DNA of 64,000 nucleotides from Aeromonas dhakensis (GCF_000820305.1 NZ_CDBH01000062.1:1-64000), one strand, 5' to 3'; shown: positions 24,955 to 34,890, numbered from the stretch's first letter. Notes: generated by a model not told the origin, from the sequence alone. Made by a program: numbers and translations.

Positions 24955-25818
24955 TCAGCCAACGACTGTGTTGTGCTCCCGTCTGGCCTGACCGTGACAG
25001 GTGGCCAGCCGGGCCAGCAGGTGATCGATCTGTTCGCCGGCCTGACTCTGCACCAGCCCGATGCTGACGGTTACCGGCCGCTGCGGCAGCAGGCTGGCAT
25101 CGGCGATCTCCATCCGCAGCCGCTCGGCAATCTCGAGGCCGCTCAGCCGGTCGGTCTGGGAGAGCATCAGGATGAAGCCGTCTTCGTCCCAGCGGGCGAA
25201 GGGATCTTCCCGCCGCAGCTCGTGACGCACGATGCGGGCCAGCTTGGCCAGCATGGCGTCGCAGGCCACCTCGCCAAACAGCTGCTGGATCTTGGCTCTG
25301 TGATCGACGGTGAATTGCAGCAGGCTGAAGCTGCCGCTCGCGCTGGCCAGCCGCTCATCGAGCAGCTGTTCGAAGCGGCTGCGGCTCTCCAGCCCGGTGA
25401 GGGGATCGGTACCGTGCCGCTCCTCCACCTGTACCGCCTGCGGTTCGAGCAGACGTACCACCCCCAGCACCTGGCCGTGGACATCGCGCCTGGCCCGCTC
25501 TTCCAGCCGGACATAGTGGCCATCGTGATGCAGGATCCGGTATTCGAGCCGGATCTGGGCCACCCGCCCGCTCTGGCAGGCCAGCTGCGCCTCCTGCAGG
25601 CTCCCCAGATCGTCGGGGTGCACCCGCTCCAGCCAGCCGAGATCATCCAGACCGGCTTCGTTCAATCCCAGCAGCCGCAGACAGGAGGGATCCCGCTGCA
25701 CGCCCTGCTGCGGACTCCAGCTCCAGAGCCCTGCCTCCAGCAAGGCGATGGCATCCGCCATCAGCGCCAGATCAAACCGGGTAATTGCCTCCCTGAGGGG
25801 AGCCTTGAGCATGTCCAT
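24955..25818 (-). CDS. PAS protein with degenerate GGDEF domain
   Basis: A 287-residue cytoplasmic protein: a PAS_3 fold (about residues 25-125, WLERVHPDDLGSLQEAQ and EYRILHHDGHYVRLEER) followed by a GGDEF fold (about 130-280, TDPLTGLESRSRFEQLL). The active-site loop reads RWDEDGF instead of GG(D/E)EF, so cyclase activity is unlikely; it may bind nucleotide or act as a sensor partner. I chose ATG 25818 with GAGG upstream; a TTG at 25854 is an alternative. It stands alone, tail-to-tail with bioP. Confidence 0.78.
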   Translation of the reverse strand: MDMLKAPLREAITRFDLALMADAIALLEAGLWSWSPQQGVQRDPSCLRLLGLNEAGLDDLGWLERVHPDDLGSLQEAQLACQSGRVAQIRLEYRILHHDGHYVRLEERARRDVHGQVLGVVRLLEPQAVQVEERHGTDPLTGLESRSRFEQLLDERLASASGSFSLLQFTVDHRAKIQQLFGEVACDAMLAKLARIVRHELRREDPFARWDEDGFILMLSQTDRLSGLEIAERLRMEIADASLLPQRPVTVSIGLVQSQAGEQIDHLLARLATCHGQARREHNTVVG

Positions 25819-25888
25819 CGAGCGCCTCGACACCGAATCTGAAGACCTTCTCAATAAGTAACATTGGCTCTCGCGCCGAGCAACAGGG

Positions 25889-26611
25889 TCAGCTCGCTTT
25901 TCCTTGATAGCCGTTCATCAGGGCCTGCCAGTTCTCCGGCACGAAGTGAAAACTGGTATGCAGCTGGGACTCCTTGTTGAAGGAGCGCAGCAAGCGTTCC
26001 AAGTTGGCCTGCTGCCAGTTGCCGGGCGAGCGGATGGCCCCCTTGTCGAAGTCGATCACCCACACCTTGCCCTCCTTGTCGAGCAACAGGTTGTGGCTGT
26101 TGAGATCGGCGTGATAGACCCCGGCGTCGTGCAACTGGCGCACCGTCTGGCCCACCTTGTGCCACACCTCGCCGGCGATCGGCCCCTGCTTGAGCAGGGC
26201 CACTAGATCCTTGGCACCGCGAATGCGCTCGATCAGGATGTCGGCGCGATAGAAGGGGCCCTGTTTGGCCATGCGGGCGGCAAACGGGCGCGGCACCGGC
26301 AACCCCTGGGCGCTCAACTTGGCCAGCAGGCTGTATTCGGCCATGGCCCGGCTAGACTCCACCCCCTCGAACCAGAAGCGATCCCGCACCACCTTGCCCA
26401 CCATGCCCCCGCGGTAGTAGTGACGCAGCACCAGGTGGCGGGATTCATCCTTCACGAACCAGGTCACGCCGCGGCCGATGGAGGTACCCACCACCTGCCG
26501 GTTGTTCTGCCACCAGGCCGGATCAAACAGCTCGGGAGAAGGGTCGCGAAACGCCCCTTCGGCATACCAGCAGATCTGGTTGTGTTCGGTCTGAATTTGC
26601 ATCTTGGTCAT
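25889..26611 (-). CDS. kdkA: Kdo kinase KdkA
   Basis: A 240-residue kinase of the WaaP/KdkA group, which phosphorylates the first Kdo residue of the LPS inner core. VLRHYYRGGMVGKV carries the nucleotide loop, GVYHADLNSHNLLLD (about residues 168-182) holds the catalytic Asp, and VWVIDFDKG (about 187-195) the metal-binding DFD. Single-Kdo LPS with 4-phosphate is typical for Vibrio, Haemophilus and Aeromonas. It is divergent from a family 9 glycosyltransferase, probably another core enzyme. Confidence 0.92.
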   Translation of the reverse strand: MTKMQIQTEHNQICWYAEGAFRDPSPELFDPAWWQNNRQVVGTSIGRGVTWFVKDESRHLVLRHYYRGGMVGKVVRDRFWFEGVESSRAMAEYSLLAKLSAQGLPVPRPFAARMAKQGPFYRADILIERIRGAKDLVALLKQGPIAGEVWHKVGQTVRQLHDAGVYHADLNSHNLLLDKEGKVWVIDFDKGAIRSPGNWQQANLERLLRSFNKESQLHTSFHFVPENWQALMNGYQGKAS

Positions 26612-26757
26612 TCCGGTCGGTCATCGCTACGGGTTGGCGCTCAGGGCCAGGGCAACAGGGGCCCGATGGGGCCGGCTGCCAGTCGTGCGCAATTTTACAA
26701 TCCACAGGGGAGTTTGCATAATGCCATCCATCCATTTTGCCATCGTTGCGCCACATC

Positions 26758-27813
26758 ATGCCGCTGTTCCAAACGCCGCCCTCCTCCATCTGCATCCTGC
26801 GGCTCTCCGCCATCGGCGACTGCTGCCACGCGCTGGCGCTGGTGCGCGTCATCCAGCGTGCCTGGCCCCAGACCCGCATCACCTGGATCACCGGCAAGAT
26901 TGAGGCGACCCTGTTTGCCGATCTGCCCGGGGTCGAGGTCATCCCCTTCGACAAGAGCAAGGGCTGGCGCGGCTATCGCGAGCTGTGGCAAACCCTCAGG
27001 GGGCGCCAATTCGATGCCCTGCTGCACCTGCAGGCCGCCATGCGGGCCAGCATCGCCACCCTCGGCATCAAGGCCAAGGTCAAACTCGGGTTTGATCGGG
27101 AACGGGCCAGCGACGGCCAGTGGTTGTTCACCAACCACAAGGTGCCATCCCCCGCCTCGCCTCACGTGCTGGACGGTTTCCTCGCCTTTGCCAAAGAGCT
27201 CGGCATCCAGGATCTGACCCCGGACTGGCAACTGCCCATCAGCGCCGAGCACCAGGCCTGGGCGAAGGAGAAGATCGACGGCAAGCCGACCCTGCTCATC
27301 TGCGCCGCCGCCAGCAAGGCCTTCAAGAACTGGACTGCCGCCGGCTATGCCGCACTGGCGGATCACGCCGCCAGCAAGGGGTTTCAGGTCTATCTGTGTG
27401 GCGGGCCGGCCAAGCTGGAGCGGGATCTGGCCGCCAATATTCAGCAGCTGAGCCGCAGCAAGCCGGTGGATCTGGTGGGGCAGACCAACCTCAAGCAACT
27501 GCTGGCGCTGATCAAGGAGGCCAGCCTGGTGCTGGCTCCCGATACCGGCCCGGCTCACATGGCCACCCTGGTGGGTACGCCGGTGCTCGGCCTCTATGCC
27601 CATCACAACCCGGATCGTACCGGCCCCTATCTGTGCCGCGACTACGCGGTCAGCGTCTATCAGGAGCTGATTGAGCAGGAGACCGGCAAGCCGCTGGCCG
27701 AGCTTGGCTGGCGCACCCGCCTCAAGGATCCGGACGCCATGGGCAAAATCACCAGCGAACGGGTCATCGCCGCCTTCGACCGGCTCTGCGCCGAGCACCA
27801 ACTGCCGCGCTGA
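26758..27813 (+). CDS. Family 9 glycosyltransferase (LPS heptosyltransferase-like)
   Basis: A 351-residue protein of the ADP-heptose:LPS heptosyltransferase family. ICILRLSAIGDCCHALALVR at the N terminus is the typical opening, and LVLAPDTGPAHMATLVGTPVLGLYAHH in the second half, split into DTGPAHMA and PVLGLY, is the nucleotide-sugar site. The ATG at 26758 is preferred, although it has no clear ribosome-binding site; an in-frame TTG at 26737 is the alternative. With kdkA divergent, it should act on the LPS core. WaaC, WaaF or WaaQ-type specificity cannot be told from sequence alone. Confidence 0.85.
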   Translation: MPLFQTPPSSICILRLSAIGDCCHALALVRVIQRAWPQTRITWITGKIEATLFADLPGVEVIPFDKSKGWRGYRELWQTLRGRQFDALLHLQAAMRASIATLGIKAKVKLGFDRERASDGQWLFTNHKVPSPASPHVLDGFLAFAKELGIQDLTPDWQLPISAEHQAWAKEKIDGKPTLLICAAASKAFKNWTAAGYAALADHAASKGFQVYLCGGPAKLERDLAANIQQLSRSKPVDLVGQTNLKQLLALIKEASLVLAPDTGPAHMATLVGTPVLGLYAHHNPDRTGPYLCRDYAVSVYQELIEQETGKPLAELGWRTRLKDPDAMGKITSERVIAAFDRLCAEHQLPR

Positions 27814-27940
27814 TGATGCGCGCAACTCGGAAATCCCGAAGCCAGCGGCAGGGATAATCTGCTGGCCCGCCCCGGCAACGGCAGGCAGAATGAGGGCTGA
27901 TGTGGGTTACGCTCCCGCAGCAAGCTACGAATACTTTGAT

Positions 27941-27970
27941 CGGCTGGAATATGATTCCGGCCGTTTTTTT
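27941..27970 (+). terminator. Terminator after the GT9 gene
   Basis: CGGCTGGAAT and ATTCCGGCCG pair over 10 bp with one G-U around ATG, followed by seven T residues. The rest of the 304-base gap 27814-28117 holds the gmk leader and no further gene that I can see. Confidence 0.85.
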
Positions 27971-28117
27971 ATCCGCTGCCTTCTGTTAAAATTCGCCGCC
28001 TTTACATCCCTCTTCTTCAAGAATTTTCCGCGTTTCGGATTTGGCTGTCTCCCTTTCGGGCACAAGACGGCGGCCTCTGCTACAACCAAAACACGGGTTT
28101 AGATTAAAGGTACAGAC

Positions 28118-28744
28118 ATGGCGCAACAAGGCACTCTCTATATCATCTCCTCCCCGAGCGGAGCAGGTAAATCCAGCCTGCTCAATGCCTTGCTGACCAA
28201 GCACAACAGCGCAGGCAAGATGCAGCTGTCGGTCTCCCACACCACCCGCGCCACCCGTCCCGGTGAAGAGCACGGGGTGCACTACCACTTCGTCAAGGTG
28301 GAAGAGTTCAAGGCGCTGATCGAGCGTGGCGACTTTCTGGAGTGGGCCGAGGTGTTCGGCAACTACTACGGCACCTCCCGCGCCGCCATCGAAGCCTGCC
28401 TGGCGCAGGGCATCGACGTCTTCCTCGACATCGACTGGCAGGGTGCCCGCCAGATCCGCGAGCAGATGCCGACCAAGTCCATCTTCATCCTGCCCCCCAG
28501 CCGCGAAGAGCTGGAGCGCCGCCTGATCGGCCGCGGCCAGGACAGTGCAGAGGTGATCAAGGGCCGGATGGATAAAGCCATTGCCGAAATGGTGCACTAC
28601 GACGAGTATGACTATGTCATCATCAACGAAGACTTTGAGCAGGCGCTGTTCCAGCTCAGGGCCATCATCGAGTGCCAACGGCTGGAATTGCGCCAGCAGC
28701 AGCAGGCCCAACAAAACTTGCTGCAACAGCTACTGGCAGAATAG
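28118..28744 (+). CDS. gmk: Guanylate kinase
   Basis: Phosphorylates GMP to GDP with ATP. The 208-residue enzyme has the P-loop [10 protein letters not shown] (residues 11-20), the GMP-binding [19 protein letters not shown] region (about 38-56) and [11 protein letters not shown] (about 102-112). Length matches E. coli Gmk (207). It heads the conserved gmk-rpoZ-spoT order. Confidence 0.97.
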   Translation: MAQQGTLYIISSPSGAGKSSLLNALLTKHNSAGKMQLSVSHTTRATRPGEEHGVHYHFVKVEEFKALIERGDFLEWAEVFGNYYGTSRAAIEACLAQGIDVFLDIDWQGARQIREQMPTKSIFILPPSREELERRLIGRGQDSAEVIKGRMDKAIAEMVHYDEYDYVIINEDFEQALFQLRAIIECQRLELRQQQQAQQNLLQQLLAE

Positions 28745-28823
28745 GCCAAAAACAAGTAAACTTTTGCGTCATTTTTAAACACCGCTTTTTTAAACCGAGA
28801 AAGCCCAAACACTGGAGTCCTGC

Positions 28824-29099
28824 ATGGCACGCGTTACTGTAGAAGATGCTGTAAAACAGGTAGGTAACCGTTTTGACCTGGTGCTGGTCGCCGCACGCCG
28901 CGCCCGTCAAATCGCGGTTCAAGGCAAAGATCCCCTGGTTGACGAAGAGAACGACAAGCCGACCGTGATCGCCCTGCGTGAGATCGAACTGGGTCTGGTG
29001 AACAACCAGGTGATGGACACCCAGGACCGTTACGAGCAGCAAGAGCAGGAAGCCGCCGAGCTGGCTGCCGTTGCTGCCATCGCCGAAGGCCGCGGTTAA
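28824..29099 (+). CDS. rpoZ: RNA polymerase omega subunit
   Basis: A 91-residue subunit, identical in length to E. coli Rpo[21 protein letters not shown] and RRARQI are the conserved N-terminal segments that contact beta-prime and contribute to the ppGpp site. Its position directly before spoT is conserved. A strong hairpin (29116-29141) follows. Confidence 0.98.
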   Translation: MARVTVEDAVKQVGNRFDLVLVAARRARQIAVQGKDPLVDEENDKPTVIALREIELGLVNNQVMDTQDRYEQQEQEAAELAAVAAIAEGRG

Positions 29100-29115
29100 G
29101 TCAGCTGTTTCCTAT

Positions 29116-29141
29116 AGTCGGCGCCCGTCCGGGCGCCGACT
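29116..29141 (+). terminator. Hairpin between rpoZ and spoT
   Basis: AGTCGGCGCCCG and CGGGCGCCGACT form a perfect 12-bp stem with a two-base loop. Only a poor T tract (GTTCT) follows, so it may act as a partial terminator or processing site rather than a full stop. Confidence 0.55.
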
Positions 29142-29236
29142 GTTCTCCCCCATTTACAACCGCTCGAAAACCTCGCAAACTCAGGACTATACCCTCTATA
29201 TCCACGGATTGCCGTTTCACCGCTGCGGGGACTGTC

Positions 29237-31354
29237 TTGTATTTATTTGAAAATCTTAAAGAAATAGCCAGTTCCTACCTGCCACCCGAGCAGGTGGAGA
29301 AGCTCAGGCAAGCCTATGTGGTGGCCCGTGATGCTCACCAGGGACAGATGCGTTCCAGCGGCGAGCCCTACATCACCCACCCGGTTGCCGTTGCCCGCAT
29401 TCTCGGCGACATGCGCCTCGATCATGAAACCCTGATGGCCGCCGTGCTGCACGACGTCATCGAAGATACTCCTGTCACCAAGGCCGACCTGGCCGAACTG
29501 TTTGGCGATGCCGTCGCCGAGCTGGTTTCCGGCGTCTCCAAGCTCGACAAGCTGAAGTTTCGCGATCGCAAGGAGGCCCAGGCCGAGAACTTCCGCAAGA
29601 TGGTGATGGCCATGACCCAGGATATCCGGGTCATCCTGATCAAGCTGGCCGACCGCACCCACAACATGCGCACCCTGGGCTCGCTGCGACCTGACAAGCG
29701 CCGCCGCATCGCCCGGGAAACCCTCGAGATCTTCGCCCCCATCGCCAACCGCCTCGGTATCCACACCATGAAGAACGAGCTGGAAGAGCTGGGCTTCGAG
29801 GCGCTCTACCCCATGCGCTCGCGGGTGTTGCGCGAATCGGTACGGCGCGCCCGCGGCAATCGCCGCGAGATCATCGACTCCATCCAGAGCGAGATTGAAG
29901 GCCGGCTGCGCGAGGCAGGCATCGAATCCCAGGTCAGCGGCCGCGAGAAGAACCTGTTCTCCATCTACAACAAGATGGAGAAAAAAGAGCTGCAATTTCA
30001 TGAGGTAATGGATATCTACGCCTTTCGTGTGAGGGTGAAGGACATAGATACCTGTTACCGGGTGCTGGGCCAGATGCACAGCCTCTACAAGCCCCGCCCC
30101 GGCCGCTTCAAGGATTACATCGCCATCCCCAAGACCAACGGCTACCAGTCGCTGCACACCTCGCTGGTGGGGCCGCACGGGGTGCCGGTGGAGGTGCAGA
30201 TCCGCACCGAATTCATGGACCAGATGGCCGACAAGGGCGTCGCCGCCCACTGGGCCTACAAGCAGGATGGCGACAGCTCGGGCACCACGGCCCAGATCCG
30301 CGCCCAGCGCTGGATGCAGAGCCTGCTCGAGCTGCAGCAGAGCGCCGGCAGCTCCTTTGAATTCATCGAGGGGGTCAAGACCGACCTCTTCCCTGACGAG
30401 ATCTACGTGTTCACACCGGAAGGGCGCATCATGGAGCTGCCCGCCGGGGCCACTCCGGTGGACTTCGCCTACACGGTGCACACCGACATCGGCCACGCCT
30501 GTGTCGGCTCGCGGGTCGACCGCCACCCCTATCCGCTGAGCAGCCCGCTGCACTCCGGCCAGACGGTGGAGATCATCACGGCACCGGGGGCCCGCCCGAA
30601 CGCGGCCTGGCTCAACTTCGTGGTGACCACCAAGGCCCGTTCCAAGATCCGCCAGTTCCTCAAGAACCTGCGCACCGAGGAGTCGGTAGTGCTGGGTCGC
30701 CGCCTGCTCAACCATGCGCTCGGCGCCAAAAACATCGAAGACATCCCCGAGCCGCGCATCAAGCAGGTGCTGGCCGACACCAAGCATGAGAATCTGCAGG
30801 GCCTGCTGGCCGACGTGGGCCTTGGCAACGCCATGAGTGTGATGGTGGCGCGCCGCATGCTGGGAGATGAACTGCCGCCGGAAGAGCAGCCCAAGTCCAG
30901 CAGCAAGAAGATGCCGATCAAGGGTGCCGACGGCATGCTGGTCACCTTTGCCAACTGCTGCCGCCCGATCCCGGGGGACGCCATCATCGCCCACATCAGC
31001 CCGGGCAAGGGGCTGGTGATCCATCAGGAAGCCTGCCGCAACATCAAGGGCTACAGCAAGGAGCCGGACAAGTACCTGCCGGTGCAATGGGAAGTGGACA
31101 AGGAGCAGGAACAGGAGTTCCGCACCGGCATCAGCATCGAGATCGTCAACCACCAGGGCGCTCTGGCGGAGCTGGCCAACGTGATTGCCGCCACCGGCGC
31201 CAACATTCACGCCATCAGCACCGAAGAGAAGGATGGCCGGGTCTATCTGGTCACCCTGCTCATCACCACCAAGAGCCGGATCCACCTCGCCAACATCATG
31301 CGCAAGATCCGGGTGATGCCGAACGTGCTCAAGGTGAGCCGGCAGAAAAACTGA
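29237..31354 (+). CDS. spoT: Bifunctional (p)ppGpp synthetase/hydrolase SpoT
   Basis: Makes and degrades the alarmone ppGpp. The 705-residue protein has the HD hydrolase domain ([10 protein letters not shown] about residues 71-80), the synthetase domain (about 230-350, with [19 protein letters not shown]), TGS (about 386-446), the CC/ZFD region ([12 protein letters not shown] about 570-581) and a C-terminal ACT domain. It starts with TTG ([16 protein letters not shown]), preceded by GCGGGGA. HD-domain motifs are complete, as expected for SpoT as opposed to RelA. A terminator at 31358-31385 follows, unusual between spoT and trmH. Confidence 0.97.
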   Translation: MYLFENLKEIASSYLPPEQVEKLRQAYVVARDAHQGQMRSSGEPYITHPVAVARILGDMRLDHETLMAAVLHDVIEDTPVTKADLAELFGDAVAELVSGVSKLDKLKFRDRKEAQAENFRKMVMAMTQDIRVILIKLADRTHNMRTLGSLRPDKRRRIARETLEIFAPIANRLGIHTMKNELEELGFEALYPMRSRVLRESVRRARGNRREIIDSIQSEIEGRLREAGIESQVSGREKNLFSIYNKMEKKELQFHEVMDIYAFRVRVKDIDTCYRVLGQMHSLYKPRPGRFKDYIAIPKTNGYQSLHTSLVGPHGVPVEVQIRTEFMDQMADKGVAAHWAYKQDGDSSGTTAQIRAQRWMQSLLELQQSAGSSFEFIEGVKTDLFPDEIYVFTPEGRIMELPAGATPVDFAYTVHTDIGHACVGSRVDRHPYPLSSPLHSGQTVEIITAPGARPNAAWLNFVVTTKARSKIRQFLKNLRTEESVVLGRRLLNHALGAKNIEDIPEPRIKQVLADTKHENLQGLLADVGLGNAMSVMVARRMLGDELPPEEQPKSSSKKMPIKGADGMLVTFANCCRPIPGDAIIAHISPGKGLVIHQEACRNIKGYSKEPDKYLPVQWEVDKEQEQEFRTGISIEIVNHQGALAELANVIAATGANIHAISTEEKDGRVYLVTLLITTKSRIHLANIMRKIRVMPNVLKVSRQKN

Positions 31355-31357
31355 ACA

Positions 31358-31385
31358 CAGGCGGCGCAAGCCGCCTGCTGCTTTT
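31358..31385 (+). terminator. spoT terminator
   Basis: CAGGCGGC and GCCGCCTG pair around GCAA and are followed by CTGCTTTT. It stands three bases after the spoT stop codon and directly before the diverged trmH 5' copy. Confidence 0.65.
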
Positions 31386-31390
31386 CAAGA

Positions 31391-31434
31391 GACATGCTGG
31401 CCCGGCGCCAGCCCGATTTGACCCTGTGCATGCA
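31391..31434 (+). repeat. Diverged copy of the trmH 5' region
   Basis: This stretch encodes [15 protein letters not shown], parallel to [15 protein letters not shown] at residues 11-25 of TrmH, with about 80% nucleotide identity. It forms part of a 25-codon frame (31394-31471) that ends one base before the trmH start codon. It lies between the spoT terminator and trmH. Confidence 0.75.
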
Positions 31435-31472
31435 AGCGATGCGCGCACCAGCCTCACCCGATAGAAACTGAC

Positions 31473-32201
31473 ATGACACCTGAACGCTTCAAACGAATTT
31501 CCGACATGCTGGCCCAGCGCCAGCTCGATCTGACCGTCTGCATGGAAGAGGTCCACAAGCCGCACAACCTGGCCGCCATCGTGCGCACCGCCGATGCCAT
31601 CGGCATCCACCGGGTACACGCGGTCTGGCCCAAGAGCTGGATCCACAAACGCAAGGGTACCGCCCGCGGCAGCCAGAACTGGGTGGACGTGAAGTTGCAC
31701 CCGGACATCGGCAGCGCGGTGGCCGAGCTCAAGGCCTCCGGCATGCAGATCCTGGCGACCCACCTCTCCGACAGCTCGGTGGATTTTCGCGCCATCGACT
31801 ACACCAAACCCACCGCCATCCTGGTGGGCCAGGAGAAGCACGGCATCGGCGAAGAGGCGCTGGCCCTGGCCGATCACCATATCGTCATCCCCATGGTGGG
31901 CATGGTGCAGTCCCTCAACGTCTCGGTGGCCGCCGCCGCCATCCTCTACGAGGCCCAGCGCCAACGCGAGCTGGCCGGCTGTTATCAACGCGGCTGCCCC
32001 TTAAGCCTGGAAGAGCAGAACAGCATACTGTTCGAGGGGGGCTACCCCGTCTATGCCCAGCTCTGCAAGGAGAAGGAGATGCCCTATCCCCAGCTCGGCC
32101 CGGCCGGTGAGATCCTGGCTGACGAGCAGTGGTGGCAGCAGATGCAGCTGACCCGCAAAGGCTGGGCAGCACAGCAAGATGAGCAATTACAGGAGCAATA
32201 A
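31473..32201 (+). CDS. trmH: tRNA (Gm18) 2'-O-methyltransferase TrmH
   Basis: SPOUT-family methyltransferase for guanosine 18 of tRNA (formerly SpoU). The 242-residue protein shows motif 1 [14 protein letters not shown] (about residues 31-44), motif 2 [16 protein letters not shown] (about 117-132) and motif 3 [17 protein letters not shown] (about 142-158), the knotted SAM site. It is close in length to E. coli TrmH (229). It follows spoT as in E. coli, then continues into a catB-like gene 2 bases downstream instead of recG. Confidence 0.95.
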   Translation: MTPERFKRISDMLAQRQLDLTVCMEEVHKPHNLAAIVRTADAIGIHRVHAVWPKSWIHKRKGTARGSQNWVDVKLHPDIGSAVAELKASGMQILATHLSDSSVDFRAIDYTKPTAILVGQEKHGIGEEALALADHHIVIPMVGMVQSLNVSVAAAAILYEAQRQRELAGCYQRGCPLSLEEQNSILFEGGYPVYAQLCKEKEMPYPQLGPAGEILADEQWWQQMQLTRKGWAAQQDEQLQEQ

Positions 32202-32203
32202 TA

Positions 32204-32866
32204 ATGAATAGTCCCTTTGGCAGCTGGCTTGAGTCCCAGGTAATACGGGATCATCTCAGCAACCCCAATATCGAGGCGGGCGACTACAGCTACTACTCCG
32301 GCTACTACCATGGCAAGACGTTCGAGGATCACTGCGTACGCTATCTGCTGGGTGACGGCTCGACCCGGGAGACCTGGGAGAGCGGCATCTGGGGCGAGGT
32401 GGATCGCCTGCTCATCGGCAAGTTCTGCTCCATCGGCTCGGGTGCCACCTTCCTGCTGGCCGGCAATCAGGGCCATCGCATGGAGTGGGTATCCACCTTC
32501 CCGTTCGATCCGGGCACCTTTGGCGAGGGGGTGCAGAGCGGCTTCCAACGCAAAGGGGATACCCGGGTCGGCAATGACGTCTGGATCGGCTCGGAAGCCA
32601 TGATCATGCCGGGTATCACCATAGGCGATGGCGCCGTTATCGCCACCCGCGCCGTGGTCACCCGGGATGTGGAGCCCTACACCATAGTCGGCGGCAACCC
32701 GGCCAAGCCGATCCGTCGCCGCTTCGGCGATGAGCAGATTGCCCTGCTGCAGGAGATGCGGTGGTGGGACTGGCCGCTGCCGCGCCTGCAGGCGGCCATG
32801 CCGCTGCTCTGCTCGGGCGACATCGAGGGGCTTTACCAGCACTGGCAGCAAGAGTCGGCATCATGA
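32204..32866 (+). CDS. CatB-related xenobiotic O-acetyltransferase
   Basis: A 220-residue left-handed beta-helix acetyltransferase. NPNIEAGDYSYYSGYYHG, IGKFCSIGSGATFLLAGNQGHRM in two parts and GNDVWIGSEAMIMPGITIG match the CatB chloramphenicol acetyltransferases; the catalytic His is in NQGHR (about residue 89). Chromosomal CatB-like enzymes are common in Aeromonas, Vibrio and Pseudomonas, and it lies in an operon with trmH and a lipase without mobile-element signs, so it is likely intrinsic. Activity on chloramphenicol is not certain. It overlaps the next gene by 4 bases. Confidence 0.87.
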   Translation: MNSPFGSWLESQVIRDHLSNPNIEAGDYSYYSGYYHGKTFEDHCVRYLLGDGSTRETWESGIWGEVDRLLIGKFCSIGSGATFLLAGNQGHRMEWVSTFPFDPGTFGEGVQSGFQRKGDTRVGNDVWIGSEAMIMPGITIGDGAVIATRAVVTRDVEPYTIVGGNPAKPIRRRFGDEQIALLQEMRWWDWPLPRLQAAMPLLCSGDIEGLYQHWQQESAS

Positions 32867-33903
32867 AGCTGATATCGCCCGCCCTGCTGGCCCTGACCCT
32901 GTTTTCCGCCGGAGCCCTCGCCGTGAACAATCCCTACCAGCTGACGCCGGAAGCCGACGTCGCCACCCTCCATCAGCAGACGCTGCCCGACTTCTGGCGC
33001 CAGCACGCCGTCGAGAGTGCCTTCAAGGGCAAGGATGGCGTCACCATCCGCTATGCCGCCCTGCGCCAGGCCAAGGTCGATCGCGCCATCCTCATCGTCA
33101 ACGGCCGGGTCGAAAGCTACCTCAAGTATCAGGAGCTGGCCTGGGATCTGTGGCGTCAGGGCTACAGCCTCTACCTCATCGACCACCGCGGCCAGGGCTT
33201 GTCCGATCGGCTGCTGGCCGACCAGGAGAAGGGCTATGTCGACCAGTTCGACGATTATGTGCTCGATCTCAAGCAGTTTCATGACGAGGTGATCGCCCCG
33301 GACCAGCCCGCCAAGCTGTTCCTGCTGGCCCACTCCATGGGCGGCGCCATCTCGGCCCGCTATCTGGAGCGCTGGCCCGGTGACATCGAGGCGGCCGTGC
33401 TCTCCTCCCCCATGATGGGCATCAATCTGGGCGGCCTGCCCAAGTGGCTGGCCAAGGGGCTGGCGGCCACCATAGGCACGGTCGGCGGCTGGCTGGGCGA
33501 GCCTCCCTACGGCCCGGGTCAGGGCCCGTACGAGAGCCACGACTTTGCCGACAACGGTCTGAGCCACAGCGCAGCCCGCTATCAGGCCTTTCGCGAGCTC
33601 TATGAGCAGCGCCCGCAGATCAAGCTGGGAGGTGCCACCGCCCACTGGATCTATCAGGGGCTGACGGGGGCGGACGCCGCCGTGGCCGAGGCTGGCGCCA
33701 TCAAGACGCCGCTGCTGCTGCTGCAGGCCGGTGACGACGGCGTGGTGGACAACGCGGCGCAGGATGCCTTCTGCGCGCTCGCCCGCTGCGAAGGGGGCAA
33801 GCCGCTGCGCATCGAAGGGGCCTGGCACGAGCTGTTCATGGAGGCCGATCCCCAGCGCCAGGCCGCGCTCAACGCTACCCTGGCCTTCTTCGCGCGCTAC
33901 TGA
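32863..33903 (+). CDS. Lysophospholipase L2-like alpha/beta hydrolase
   Basis: A 346-residue protein of the PldB (monoacylglycerol lipase/Hydrolase_4) group. A signal peptide of about 20 residues (ending near AGALA) precedes the hydrolase domain. The nucleophile elbow is AHSMGG (Ser158), the acid Asp lies near QAGDDGVVD and the His in AWHELFME. E. coli PldB lacks a clear signal peptide, so this version may act in the periplasm. It overlaps the catB-like gene by 4 bases (ATGA). Confidence 0.83.
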   Translation: MKLISPALLALTLFSAGALAVNNPYQLTPEADVATLHQQTLPDFWRQHAVESAFKGKDGVTIRYAALRQAKVDRAILIVNGRVESYLKYQELAWDLWRQGYSLYLIDHRGQGLSDRLLADQEKGYVDQFDDYVLDLKQFHDEVIAPDQPAKLFLLAHSMGGAISARYLERWPGDIEAAVLSSPMMGINLGGLPKWLAKGLAATIGTVGGWLGEPPYGPGQGPYESHDFADNGLSHSAARYQAFRELYEQRPQIKLGGATAHWIYQGLTGADAAVAEAGAIKTPLLLLQAGDDGVVDNAAQDAFCALARCEGGKPLRIEGAWHELFMEADPQRQAALNATLAFFARY

Positions 33904-33996
33904 CGTCTGGTTATTTTTTGTATCCCTAAATAAATGGGGTCGCGGGAGCGGTTGCTGTACACTGCTCCCGCTTTCATTCGTAACCCCGAGGTGATG

Positions 33997-34809
33997 ATGT
34001 ATAAGGTCGTTGTATCTGATCTCGATGGCACCCTGCTCAACGGGCAGCACCAGATCTCCCCCCGCACCCGCGATACCCTGCACCGTCTGGTGGATCAGGG
34101 AGTCAAGTTCGTGGTGGCCACCGGCCGTCACCATGTGGATGTGCGCAGCATCCGCGACACGCTCGGGCTCGACATCTATCTCATCACCTCCAATGGCGCC
34201 GTGGTGCACGACAAGCAGGATCAGCTGATCTTCAACCAGGCCCTGCCGGACAGCGTGGCGGCCGAGCTGATCGCGCTGGAGCGCGCCCCCTCCATCCACA
34301 TCAACCTCTACTACGGCGACGAGTGGCTGGTAGAAGAGGAGATGCCCTGGCTGCTGCAGTTCCATCATGAATCCGGCTTCAGCTACCGCCTGACCGATCT
34401 CGCCAGCCACCCGCTGGACAAGGTCAACAAGGTGTTTTACATCGGCGAGCACGAGAAGCTGCTGCAGATAGAGGCAGAGCTGAACCAGCGTTATGGTGAT
34501 CGGCTCAACGTCACCTTCTCCCTGCCGGACTGTCTCGAGGTGATGCACGCCGGAGTGCACAAGGGCAATGCGGTGCGCGCCGTGCTGGAGCAGCACGGGC
34601 TGGAGATGTCCCAGGCGGTGGCCTTTGGCGACGGCATGAACGACTTCGAGATGCTGAGCATGGTCGGCCGCGGCGTGGTGATGGGCAATGCCCACGACCG
34701 GCTCAAGCTGGCGCTGGCCAACCACGAGCAGACCCTGAGCTCCGATGAGGACGGCGTCGCCGTCTATCTGGAGCAGCTGTTCGCCCTGCAGGGCGTTGAC
34801 GTCGCCTGA
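33997..34809 (+). CDS. yigL: YigL-type HAD phosphatase
   Basis: A 270-residue Cof-type HAD hydrolase. Motif I is SDLDGTLLN (Asp8 and Asp10), motif II VVATGRHHVDV (about 39-49), motif III in the Lys of HKGNAV, motif IV AFGDGMNDFEML (about 209-220). FATGRHHVDV-like and ITSNGAVVHD segments match E. coli YigL, which dephosphorylates pyridoxal phosphate and sugar phosphates. In E. coli yigL also follows pldB. ATG 33997 is favoured by GAGG and by the family opening MYxVV; an adjacent ATG and GTG are alternatives. Confidence 0.9.
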   Translation: MYKVVVSDLDGTLLNGQHQISPRTRDTLHRLVDQGVKFVVATGRHHVDVRSIRDTLGLDIYLITSNGAVVHDKQDQLIFNQALPDSVAAELIALERAPSIHINLYYGDEWLVEEEMPWLLQFHHESGFSYRLTDLASHPLDKVNKVFYIGEHEKLLQIEAELNQRYGDRLNVTFSLPDCLEVMHAGVHKGNAVRAVLEQHGLEMSQAVAFGDGMNDFEMLSMVGRGVVMGNAHDRLKLALANHEQTLSSDEDGVAVYLEQLFALQGVDVA

Positions 34810-34816
34810 GACAAGG

Positions 34817-34845
34817 CGCCATGAGCCACGCTGCGGCTCATGGCG
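34817..34845. terminator. Hairpin between yigL and pgtA
   Basis: CGCCATGAGCC and GGCTCATGGCG form an 11-bp perfect stem between the convergent genes. There is no T tract, so termination strength is uncertain. Confidence 0.5.
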
Positions 34846-34890
34846 TGCTCCCACCCGGATAATCCTCCGAACGAGCAGGCCGGCAACCCC

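Noticed and set aside
27814..28117. Possible gene in the GT9-gmk gap
   Set aside because: Only a terminator and an A/T-rich leader are visible; frames there lack start signals and homology.
32204..32866. catB-like gene as a recently acquired resistance gene
   Set aside because: No integron attC site, transposase or composition change is visible, and it is translationally embedded in a chromosomal operon.
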